Source: Cardiocondyla obscurior (lineage: Eukaryota > Arthropoda > Insecta > Hymenoptera > Formicidae). Taken from it: DNA of 64,000 nt. The position numbers were made by a program, and so were the translations under genes. A model generated the notes under the pieces. The model had not been told where the DNA came from, made no database searches, and saw nothing but the letters and a program-made list of their open reading frames with translations. Position 1 is the first letter of the stretch. The number at the start of each line of letters is the position of its first letter. The stretch lies in NCBI RefSeq assembly GCF_019399895.1, contig NC_091869.1:744001-808000 (forward strand). The letters run 5' to 3'. Positions 48,879 to 60,624 of this stretch are shown here, piece after piece.

Positions 48879-49002
48879 ATGTTCGAGATGTGGAGCGCGG
48901 TGAGTTCCAAGCTGGAACACTCCGCGACCTCCTCGGGCTCGCCGTTACCGTTGACCTCGCACGCGCCCCAGACACCCCACACCTCGTCAGGGAGCATAAA
49001 AG
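48879..49002 (+). CDS. HR3: Nuclear hormone receptor HR3, N-terminal coding exon
   Basis: HR3 (DHR3/Hr46; ROR orthologue, NR1F group) is an ecdysone-induced orphan nuclear receptor that acts in the early-late moulting cascade and activates ftz-f1. This exon encodes 41 residues plus one base: it starts MFEMWSAVSSKLE and ends HTSSGSIK. Drosophila DHR3 has MFDMWSSVTSKLE and SSGSIK in the same places, followed at once by the DNA-binding domain (AQIEIIPCKVCGDK). The exon ends in phase 1 with donor GTAAAG at 49003, as needed for the next codon to begin with G. This is the first ATG in the frame. The frame stays open upstream to about 48642, so a spliced N-terminal extension is possible. The zinc-finger and ligand-binding exons lie beyond 64,000. 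Confidence 0.87.
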
Positions 49003-52000
49003 GTAAAGGGTCCGATCGAAACCTGGGAAATTGGATATGGATTTATATAAAAAAAAAGATCCATCTCTAACGTTGATCGTACAGGATTATTCGTTACCGA
49101 TTGATTGAAACATCGACGCGAGTTAATTAGGCGCTAAATTGTGTTAATTTTCCTATTCCCTAATAACATTATTAATTCTAATATTATAACGAAGCTACTG
49201 TTTCACAGCGATTTCATTCAATTAGCGTATGCAGCCAGAAATTGATTTACATCCGCGGTATCCGGTGATCTAAAATTGTCTCGTTGAGTTTTAAGAGAAA
49301 CCTCGAAAATCAAGTAAATTAATTTAATTACAAATTGTAAGACGCAACCATACGCGATGCTTAAGAATATATATTAACTCGCACGGTCCCGGATACTCTT
49401 GGTAGAACTTAAGATGTTGGATTTGGGGGAAAATAAAAAATAAAAAAAGAAGAAGAAATACAAAAATCGAATATTGGGATATTCGATCTTTAACCCTTTA
49501 CGCTCATATATCATCTACATGACGAAATAGAACGAGATGTCCGATCGCGATTCGACGTGAATTATAAAATCCCATTAATCACGCGTGCGTCGAACGTTGT
49601 AATAAATCTCACGTTACACATCACTGTGGCATATCCATTTGTGCACGAATCGTTCGCTTACGTTTTTAATATCCACTCATACAACGACAGATAATCAATA
49701 CCAAAAGTTACCTTTCATGAAATAATTAGCATACTAATTTGCGGCATGAGATGTATTCACCTGCTGACGACGATTAAGTCAGTTTCCGATATCTTTTTTT
49801 GTTTTCTTTTTTTTTTTTCTATTTCCAAAAACCTTTAATGAGATTAGCATTATAAATCATGAATTGTGCAGAGCTAATTAAAAATGTGATAGATTTTATT
49901 GAATACTGCTGGTAAAAGTAAAATATTAATTGACGTTGGTGCAACTACCGACGCGAGCGCAATTGCGCGTGGTTCAAAGGTATCCATTGCGAAATCAATG
50001 CATGGTCGTCGTCTCCATCGTGATCGACGTTCGATACGTATACTGTCGTATTATTAACGATCCTCTCGATTAAAACCGCAGCGCTTATACGACGTTCGAT
50101 TACGTTCTCCTTTATTACACGACTTTTTTTTTAATACAAAAATTAATACGGCGCTATGCGTAAAAATAAAAGAAGCCAAGTGCGTGTACGAGTGTCTTTA
50201 ATTATCAAGGCATATTGGTGGGAGATGGGAAATGGATGAATTAAAATTTACTTCCGACGAGTAACACATTAACACTGCTGAATTAATAAATTTAAGAACT
50301 ACTTTATTTTCAAACAACGATTAAATAATAATAACGCTGATAATCAATAATTGTTTAATTTAGCACGTTAAATTATATACGTATACATTTATTTGCATGT
50401 TATAGCACTTCAATTATACTTATATTAACTGAAATTAATTTTGCAATTTATCCCTACGTGACGCAAAGTAGTTCTTTAATAAACGTGAACCAGAAGTCGC
50501 TGCAGGATAAAAATTTTTGGCTAAAATTTTCCTACAATCTTCCCCGCCCGAAGTAATTATATAACTGATTATTTTAATTGTTTCTTTTTTTTTTTTTATT
50601 TGAATCGTATTTTTGGGGCGACTTTGCAAGGGCGGCGTAAAGTCGCCGAGAAAACGCTCCCGGTTCCCCGCGTCCTCGCGCGTCTTCGCGTCACGATATT
50701 ACCAGTCGGCCTCACACGGGCGTTCTTCTTACGGAGTTTTGCGCAACCCGTTCTTACGTGGGTACTTTCGCTTTGCATAATTCGCTCGGCATCGTGCGTT
50801 TCGTATCGAGTATTCGTATTCGGGACGACCGCGAAGCGCGATATCGTCACTTTCAGACATCAGTGAACCTTGTACGCTAAAAGGCAGATATGGCGACGGC
50901 AAGCTAGCGAACGTGACTTTAGCGTCGTGTGCGTCGAGTTTCACATGTGCCGCATGTATATACCGCGCCGGTCGGATTGTCGATGACTGATTTCTCCCCG
51001 TTCTCTCATCCCCTGCCTCTGCCGCTTAGGATTACGTACGCTAGCCGCTGTCGCAGCAGAAAGCACTATATCTGCCTTTCAGTGTACACGTGTTAGTTCT
51101 TTCTTTCCTCTCTCTTTCCCCCTTACAAACAACTTTCTTTATATTACGCGACAACATATTAATAGTCTCCAATGTGAACGAGAATGTTATTTTTTTTCTT
51201 TTTTTTCTGTAACTCCGTTCAAAATGTTCTGCACTTGGGAAACTTTTACCTTATTACGACTTTCTAATTATTTCTTGTATTTCATATTTCGGGGGGAAAG
51301 TTTTTAAGGTATCCTTTGCGTGCCAAATTTTATCATTTTAAAAAATTACTTTTCGGCCAATCAGTAAATTAAAAAAAAAAAAAAGAAAGAAAGAAAAAGG
51401 GTAAATTTGAGCATGACAGTAATAATAATTAAATAAGAAATTTGGTTTGATATCGAATATTTAGATCAGTTAAAAAAGAAAAAGGTATTAAAAAAATGAC
51501 ACATTTATGAAACAATACTTGTAAGGTGCTTTTACAGGTTCACTCGGTGACGTTTTCGTTGAATTAGCAACCTCGTTTTAGTGTTAATCAAGTTAACCTA
51601 GTTCCTACTTTATAGGTATCCGAAAAAGTTACAATTGTATATCAATATACTTGATAATAATAGAAAAATATATAAATCTCAAACGGATGTCGGATAATGA
51701 AGATATACCGATTGCATAATCAAAACCCTTGAATCGCGGGTATATCGCAATAGTAATTATATGGTATTTAATTCACAAATGCGATTATTCCTATTAGAAC
51801 CGTATCGATAGTGGAAATACAAATCCTGCAAATACATTTTAAGTAACACCTTTATTATACAATTAAAATGTCCTAAACTTATCCGTCTTCTTGCTTATGA
51901 CTAAATATTTTCAAATCAATTTAAAAAAATTTTTTAATTTTTTTTTTTTTTATTTTATGCACACATAAAATATTTAAATTTGGAACTAATATTTCTATAA

Positions 52001-54115
52001 ACCATAAACGTTAATTAATTAAATGTTTTATACGACACTGCGTCCCAGACATATTTCAAATTGATTAGCATTAATAATTGTGAAAAATTTAAATTCTCCG
52101 TTGATTGTACGCGATAGAAAATTAGAGCTTTTTATAACTTTTAAATAGCAAGCTATTTATATCGAGTAAAGTAATTTTTAAAAGTTATTTATAATCTTTA
52201 ACGAAGTATAGAAAATCAATCGTGTACATACATACTCTTCCAGATACCAATTAAAGATTTAATTATAACGTAGTAAACGAAGTGAAAATTTCTACTTTCT
52301 TGATAAATTGTAACATCAATTTTGTTAATCGTCCATGATACCGGGAGACGTGTTGATCACTTCGCGTGAGAAGTTGCAATCCCGTTGTGGAAAACTTTAA
52401 TATGGGTTAGTGTAAATTAATTATATTTGATATACTATTTGACTCTAACGCGATACGAATTATTAAAGGCGTTCAACAAATTGATTTAGTCAATCGTAGA
52501 AGACATCAATCATTCGAACGTTTCTTCAAATAAATTGACTTGACTGCAACGGTTACTTTTATTTCAAGTATCAAATTTTAACTAAAGCGTTAACATTTTT
52601 TTTATATATATATATTTAATTAAGCTTTTTCGCGATATAAATCTTGAATATATCTTTTACGGCAGACGTTTATTATGTTGTTAGATCATTCAATATACAT
52701 TTATTCAGTCATTGAGAAATCCTTTCCTTTTGCCGTGCATTTTAATGTTTATTTGAGTTCTTAAGTGGTTAAATCGACAGCGCGCGAAATGAGCGAAACG
52801 CGGCAGCGTGCATCGATTTCGCAACGAAGAACCTTCGAACCGGTCCGTTCGCTCCGAAAACGCGCCACCGTTCACCGTACAGGCCTATCTCACTCACGTG
52901 GTCGCAGCTTTCACTTGCGAAAAAATATCCTGACTGTCTGGCCGATGCCCGACGACAAAATCGATCGTAAGTTCGTCATCGTTCGTCGTTGGCATCGACA
53001 CGTCACGTCGACGTTTCACTGAAACGACCCAAAGTGTCCCCAACTTTTCCCTTTCGCGTCGCTGGGAATTTCCATGTAACGTTACCGTTCACGAAGGGTT
53101 AGATAAGTAGATTGATGGGGATCTTATGAGAAATCTGGGACGAGCCCTTTGAGAGCGCTATAAGTAGAATATTTACATGACTAAAGCATAGCAATGAGGA
53201 GCGGTGATAAATTACAATTGTAAAAACGCAAAGAAACGATTAGTAAGAAAGATATATTAATACGTATGCAAACGAGAAGGATACATTATCCGTATATAGA
53301 ATTTTTTTGTAACATAAATTTGGTGTTATTTAGCAATGTTATAAATACACATTAATATTGAATCTATTAAACGGCCAATGACACATAACAGCTCATCGAT
53401 TAATTGTCGCAAAATTATTATTTTGCAGAAAATAAATGCATCTGTATTCAATGATTATCATATTATTATTTTTATTTATTTTTTATTTTTTTATATAATC
53501 AATTATAATCAATTATAACGGCATAATTATCCTTATCGCGTTGCCTCATTGAACAAAGATTGAAATGATCCTTGACCTAATAATTGTATTAAAGCGAATT
53601 GATGAATGTATTCTTATACGTTAATTAATTCATGTATACGTAAAAACAAATTACCGATCGGCTAATCTCCCGATCAGGTGGTGAGATAATACGACAGTAC
53701 AAAGGCGTGAGTGGAAATGCATTACGAAATAGGCGAAAGGGATAATAGTATTATTGATGGTGAAAAAGCGGAGAATGCATTCTTCGGCTGGAAGTTGTTT
53801 ACAGCTACGGTTATCTCGCGTGGCAAGTACTCGACTGCGCCTCGTTGAGCGCGTTTTATCTCGCAATTCCGCGACGATAATTCGCCCGCGATGCGAAAAG
53901 TCAATCGGCGACGCGAGAGAAGCGGCATCGCTCCGCCATTATCATTTGAAATTGTACGCCACCCTGCTAATAAAATATCGCGGAGTAATTTATTCATGGA
54001 ACGGTGCGGCGGAATTTATTTCTACGTCACCGCCGTCGGTCGTCGTGCAAAGTGCAATCAGTCTCATGCTATTCGTTATGCTTTCATAACGATTCGCCGC
54101 CCTTTGACGTGCGGA

Positions 54116-54157
54116 TTTTTTTTTTTTTCTTTTTTTTTTCTTTTTTTTTTCTTTTTC
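54116..54157. repeat. T-rich tract with single C interruptions
   Basis: A T tract interrupted by isolated C bases at roughly ten-base intervals. Confidence 0.85.
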
Positions 54158-54459
54158 GCCGTTACATAATTTCCTCGCCGATACCCAATTTTTATTAAAT
54201 CTGTGTGCCGTTTGTCGTTGAAGTCTTATTACGCATTCTTCGTTATTTTATCTATAATTCTGTAGGACAGTATAATAAAAATTAAACCCTTCTATAATTT
54301 TAGAAGGAGCCAACCGATTCTTTTTAGGAAAGCGTTTTTAAAGCTCACAAACGTATGCGAAATGAATGTACAATAAATATTAAAAAAAAAAATAAAGTGA
54401 GAAGCTAGAATGATACGAACAAATATTAAAAAAATAAAACTATTTGTAAAAAAAATCGC

Positions 54460-54740
54460 AGACGTAGCAGTCGCCGTCGTTGCTACTGCAGCTGCGGCTG
54501 CAGTTACAGGTCGTGGTGGTGGCGGCGACGGCGGCGGCGGCGTCGACGGTGGTAGCAGTAACGACGGAGGAGGACGGAGGAGGAACGGAAGCGTGGGTTC
54601 CCAGATCGATAGTTGCGCGGCCGTGCAACCGACGGGCGCTTCTCTCGTTGTGTCGACGTCGTCGACCACGACGACGACGACGACGACGACGATGCTGCCG
54701 CCACCGCCGCCGCCGTCATCGACGACGGCGAAACGTCGAT
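54460..54740. repeat. Trinucleotide-rich region (GGC, GAC, ACG, CCG types)
   Basis: Several triplet repeats in a row, including (ACG)n at about 54,666-54,692. A plus-strand frame of 152 codons with an ATG at 54410 runs through them and encodes Ala/Val, Gly, Thr and Pro runs. A frame on the other strand is open as well. This is expected of triplet repeats, and no homology, domain or good donor supports a gene. I therefore do not call a CDS. Confidence 0.7.
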
Positions 54741-57700
54741 ACGCTCGCACGTGCACCGTTTCCGCATCGTCCGAAAGCGCGAGCGTTTCTCTCCGCCGAG
54801 AGATAAAAGGTTGGGTAAAGAGAGAAACGGGACGGAATGAGGGAGGAGGCGGGAAAAGGGAGATGTAAAACAATGCTTTACTGCCGTTTTGTAATATCCC
54901 CCACCCTCTCGCTCTCTGTGACGGGAGAGACGAGGCTTTCCGGCTCGTCGATGCAAACGCTTCGTGTTAATGGAGTGCAAGAATCTCCAACTCGTGAATA
55001 CCGCTGGCTTTTCGTAAATACGGTGTAACGATCGGGGGCCGGCCGAGAGAAAACGCGCCGTAAATTTCAACGCGGCCGCTCCGTGTGCTTTTCGGCGCTG
55101 ATATTTTCCAACGTAAAATTATCCGCGAAGCTTCTAGCGAGAACCCCAAAGACTTACATTTTTATTTTTCGTTCCTTCCTCGTTGCAAATCTCCGGCTTG
55201 TTTTTTCCGTGTTTAAATAATTCGTCGATGTCTTTTCAAAATCCCCTCGCTCAAACAGCACGTTATGTCGTCGATAAAAACGGAAATGTAATGGCAAGTC
55301 GATTGTTTTAGAAGCTGGCTATTTTGAAAAGCCCCGAAGTAAAACAACGCCGTTCTTACCACCCGGGCATTCGAAACGTAAGATCCAAGAATCGCGAAGT
55401 GATCAAGTTTCTAACGGCACTGAAAATCCCGCGGCTAAAGGGAAGCTTGCAAATCGCAGGATATGATATGGAAAAACCCCTCTTTCCCACCCCGGTAATG
55501 CCTTGCGAGACGTGAATGAGTTCAGTGTAGTTTTTACTTCCTGTGCTTTCGTGCATTGAAAATGTAGGGAATCACTGACATAATGTGTCGACGAGTCGGG
55601 AGATCCTCGAGGAGGAAGTTACGAAGCGACGTGCATGCGCCTTGGGAGCTAGCGCGAACCTCCTTAAAGCGGGATATCTCGATATCGCGTGAGCTTTAGT
55701 ACACGCTGTGGTCCCATAGTAATAGGGTTCTCGCACGATTTGCAATATAAAATTTAATAAATATTACACTGCAGGAACTATCTTCCCATATAAATTTAAC
55801 TACGTTACTTCTTTAGAATTTTACTCGTTGCTTATTAAAATAAGTAAAAAAAAAAAAAAAGAAATATGAGGCGGCATTTCTTTTTCTAATATTTAATATT
55901 AATATATTTTATTATGAAAAATTCAATTTCTGTAGGAATTTAAAAAAAAACCTGATATCTGATCGAAATGTACGACTCATCTGGAGTTATTTTGTTAAAT
56001 GGAGTCCTCTCGGCATCGATTAAGGACGTGAAAAGGGAGCGCAGAAAGGGAAGATCGACTATACGATCACGGTGAGCTGCAATGCGATCGGATGTAGGAC
56101 AACATTGCGAGCATCTTGGCTCACCGACATCGTTACCGATTTAGACTTATCCGTTCGGACATACCTGTACATACAAGCGTTGTATCATTAGGCTCGTTAG
56201 CGATGTCCTTGCAACTGAACGTCGGTTTATCTCCAGTAAAGCATCGGAAAGTCGAGATCAGTTACGTATCGAGTTACTTTGCACACGTATTTCTTTTTTA
56301 ACGTTTCTTACATTACAAACAGAAAAAAAAAATAATACAAACTTTGAAATATTTTAAACGTTCTTAGTAATTATTGAAAAAAATTTCGTAATATAATAAA
56401 ATATAATCATTGTGTATAGAACTAAATATGGATAAAAAAATGCAGTACGCATTTATGTGTGTGAAAAGTCTCGTATTATAATTCTTTCCGTGACAAAATA
56501 TATTAATAAATTAAAATGGTATTCAATATAATAGATTTAATTAGAGAATTTAAGGGACCTTTTCAAATTCAAAATTAATATTACCAAAAATTAAATTTCT
56601 AAAGTAGCAATAAATAAAATGTTAATTTTTTTTTTAATTTACAAATTAATTGAAAATTTTAATTGTTCTCGTCTGAATGGCTTTTCCTAAAAACTTGCTC
56701 ATTAAAAAGACTGACGTACTGTTATTGCATACTGTTTATGAGAAAAGATAACGTTGACACGAACTTTCACTGAAGAAACATCGTCTCGGGATTTATCGGA
56801 GAAAATGTTGTCCAAGTTTAATGTAAACCTTACGTAATACATTGTATGAAGAGGGTAGCTCGTAAGAGGGTCGCTGCCGGAACTATGCAAAGGGTGGAGC
56901 GGAGGAAACGAAATGAAACGGAAGCAGAGCAGGCTTCGAGATAGAGCCTTTAAATATCCCCATAAGATTGAGAAATCGATCGCGTTCGCCCGTTCGCACG
57001 GTTATAAAATTTGAAAAACAAAATTTTGAAACTCGTGACACGAATATACCTTTTCTATTTCTGAAGTACAATTTAATCATGTGCAGCAAACGGCAGAATA
57101 TATTTGCAAGATGTTCCAGTTTTACAAAAATAATAATTTAGATCTGTGAGAAATTTTTAAAGTAGATCTTTTTTTTTTGCCGAGCAAATTTAATTGAACT
57201 ATTACGAAAATACAATTTGTAATAATAGCCTTAGAGAAGAATCTGATCTCGTAATATCCTTATAACAAACTTTTAAATGCGACGAGAAAGACGTCAGGAT
57301 ATTTTGCTAAATAACGTGTGAAGAAATGAAATATTGCATTAGCTTACAATTTACTTTTAATTATTGGCGAGCTCGTGCCATCTTTCGAAACAGTATAATT
57401 TCGTTTAAGAGGGGATTAAGTTCTTCAAATCGTTAACACGCATTTTTCAGCGCAGTAAAAGACCGCGGGGGGGGTGGGTTTAGCTTTCAGCTGTACGGAT
57501 AATGCATGCTTGTAACGGAAGCACGGAGAGGACGGCGCGGAAGAGGGTTGTTGCAGGGTGGAGAAATCGATTCCTGGGAGCGTCGTGTTTACTCGATGTC
57601 CGTGTCGCGGCGCATTGTCGTTGCGATTTCGCGCTCGAGCACGCAAACTTCGTATTTTCCTGCCTACAGCCATACACGGTGCAGACAGAGAGCGAGAATA

Positions 57701-58647
57701 GAATAGAGCAGAATAATAGAGTTTATGGCCTATATATCACTAGGACGTTTCATCGAGAACTTGAAACTCGAAAGGAACGAAGGGAGGGAAAAAAAAAATC
57801 TAAAAATATCTTAAAGAAGAAAATATATAAATATAAAAAAAATCATGCATACGCGTGTGCGTATCTCGCGTGCATTACGTGAATTAATATATGTTTTAAT
57901 CTAGAAAGAAAATTAATATCCTCGGAAGCGTGATAATAATATAACGAATGGAGAAAATAAATTGGCGGTGCAAATACAAATTGATCGCACGAAATACAAT
58001 AAATGTAATAAAATTAAGTATTAATGTAATAAGCGTGTCTAAATAAGAAACATCGGAGGAACGTAGTTCGTTTTAATGAAATTTAACGGTTTGAAATAAG
58101 ACGGTCAGACGGGGCGAAGAGAGAACGGAGCGAGAATAAGACAAGGGCGAGGGGGGGAAAAAGGGGAGCCCGAGAGAAAGACAGCCAGGTTTATGTAATC
58201 GCATCCTGCGTGAATATGATAGTCAGATCTCGTCCTGGTGCTTATTTACGTACAAAGTACGCAACGTGACTGTCTTTTTTATTGGGGCCGCGGTAAAGGT
58301 GTTGCGTAGCCGGCAGACTTTAAACGGTACTACAAAAAATTACAAGAAAGAGAGAGTTCGCGATCATTATCGCGTTTGTTGCTGCCAATAAGCTTCTGTC
58401 AGTAATTATGGCGATTAACAAGAACGCTGCTTAGCGGTCCATTGATCTTTCCAAAGGTAAAGGTCCACCCCTCCAGCATTGTTACGTCATTGCGTTTGGT
58501 GTCACGACATCCAATGTCACAACATAAATCACTAAAAACGAACGTTTCGCGCGGTGATCGTGGCAATTAAAATAGTAAAGGACATGCCTGTTTTTGGCAT
58601 TCAGAGCTGAGAAGGCTCGACGCCGCACCTGCATCGCGAAAGAAAAA

Positions 58648-58655
<8 letters not shown>

Positions 58656-58678
<23 letters not shown>
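58656..58678. repeat. (GA)n microsatellite
   Basis: About eleven GA units flanked by poly(A) on both sides. Confidence 0.9.
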
Positions 58679-59929
58679 AAAAAAAACGGAGAAAAAGAGA
58701 GCAGCGGGGAATCTCTTTTTCTCTTATTTAATTAGAAATTCTATAATCGCGCGAGACCGATTTTGCTTTAAAGAAAGCTTTATCGATTGAAATAATAACG
58801 CCACGAGGCTTTCGATCGCGTCACACAACTTTTTAATACTCAACATTAGATCAATACCGCGAAACGAGAACGGCCGATGCCGTTCTATAACTCTGAGGTG
58901 AAAGAACGAATATCCTATATATGTATATGTACATTTCCTGCCTTATGCTTGTAAATTATAGAATAGCGTCGGTTGTTCTCAAATCTTTAGTAATTGATAT
59001 ATCCCCATTCTTCCAGTAGCTATGCCTAGTAAAAAGTCGACGACACTTCGCGTAAGGAGGATCGTTTTCAAGCGTCGATTGGGAACCGTCATTTCGCGTG
59101 GTTTTTTTTTTTTAATTTTGTTATTGCTCACGTACAAAGAACGAGGAAAAAGTACGACCGCGGTGCTTTAAAACGAATAAGCTTTCCGCAGAGAAAAGGT
59201 TAATAGAAAAGTAATTTCCTATCTGTCTGATATACGTCGAATAGAGTCGGCTACTAAACGGAAAATACCTAGTATAGCGTAATACCTGTCGCATAATTCT
59301 ACCAGTCTCGCAATGACACCTGCCATTTTTACCTTTGGTTGCACGCAAGAATATCCCGTAATCTTACAGACGTTGTCGAATCACGTATGATTAGAGAGAC
59401 GAGAAGCTCGAACGACCCCGCCTTACTCTCACTAAAAAAAAATTTTTTTAATTGATCCATCGGAAACGTTAATTGCATTTGATAATTACACTTGGAATAT
59501 TTAAAGCGCACGTTATAACTATTATTACGTAATTATAAAATAAAGTATAGAACTAACAGATCGACTTGTGATTAATCGGGGACTTAAAAGGGATCAAAAA
59601 ATAAAACAAAGAATAGAATCGACACTATATTTTACTTGACACCGTTTCGTTGTTACTTATACCATGAAGGTACTAAATTTGAATACGTAAATAAATATCT
59701 AATATTATAGTGTCAATATATATGCAGAAGTGTGTTAATTATGTCGATATATGCTGAAAATAACATATGTCATCTAATGAAGCCCTTGCTGATTAAAATT
59801 TCATCACGCCCGTGCCGCAAATATATCCCTATTCGATATGAGTCGCGTTTTACATTTTATCCAGGTGAAACCGCATGTGTTCCTTGTGTTACGTAACGCT
59901 CATATTAATTTTCAAGTATACGTCATCTA

Positions 59930-59948
59930 ATATATATATATATATATC
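59930..59948. repeat. (TA)n microsatellite
   Basis: Nine TA units just upstream of the GC-rich island at 60 kb. Confidence 0.9.
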
Positions 59949-60570
59949 CCACTTATTCCACGGCCTAATAACGAGTAATACAAAATTATCGCAAACTTAT
60001 TCCCCCCCTTCCCTCCCGCGATGTGTGGCGCGTTTCACATTACAATTCGAGGCAACTTTATACGAGGCACGGCGGCGCAACAATAGCAATAAAGAAAACA
60101 ATACGGCGCAGTAACAATAATATCGCGGCTTTCGCCGTGTTACCGCCGACACGAACCGGTCGCGGTTCGATACAAGATCGAACGCCTGTCGCGAGGAGAA
60201 GAGAGGATCGAGAACCACTGCACGAGCAGCCTTGGCTGAAGTTGTCGAACCCGCGACCCAGTTACACGCTCGCGCTAACACACGCGCGCGTCACTCACCC
60301 ACACCTCTCGGAGGTGCATGCACTGTGCAGTGCGCGCCGATGCGCGCACGCTGCGGCCCCCCTCGCTCGTACCCCTGCCGCCCCGACGCCTCGAGCTCGC
60401 GCGCGCGTTCGTCGTCGCACCCCCCCTCGTCCCACTTTCCGCCTGTCTCTTCCCTCGCGCGCTGACTCGCGCGCGCGCTGCCTCACACGCTCGCCTCGCA
60501 CCACGCATCGTCATCGCCGTCATCGACTTTCCTCCGGACTTTCGGCCTCTCCTCTCCGTCGGCCGCCCTG

Positions 60571-60624
60571 ATGCAGAAAACGGACGGTCCGCGCGGCGCG
60601 TCCGTCAACCCGCTTGCCAAAAAG
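60571..60624 (+). CDS. Candidate first coding exon, unknown gene or isoform
   Basis: An ATG at 60571 opens 18 codons (MQKTDGPRGASVNPLAKK). It ends at AAAAAG and a donor GTGCGT (60625), in phase 0. The peptide looks like an ordinary N-terminus rather than low-complexity sequence. It lies at the end of a 600-base CpG-rich island, as a first exon would. I do not recognise it. Phase 0 does not match the HR3 exons, so it would be a different gene, or an HR3 isoform with an extra exon. The start context is weak (C at -3). Confidence 0.3.

Larger units (their letters stand above)
49003..60570 (+). other. HR3: HR3 intron downstream of the MFEMW exon
   Basis: No exon coding for a zinc-finger DNA-binding domain is visible up to the right edge, so the intron that starts here is at least 15 kb. 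It is AT-rich with GC-rich islands at about 50,620-51,080, 52,780-53,050, 53,800-54,080, 54,460-55,130 and 60,010-60,660. A minus-strand AGGTCA half-site in an AT-rich setting (53578-53573) resembles an HR3/ROR monomer site. Repeats are listed separately. Confidence 0.55.

Noticed and set aside
54292..54873. Frames of 150-190 codons on both strands with Gly, Val, Pro and Thr runs
   Set aside because: They read through triplet repeats, and opposite strands are open at the same place.
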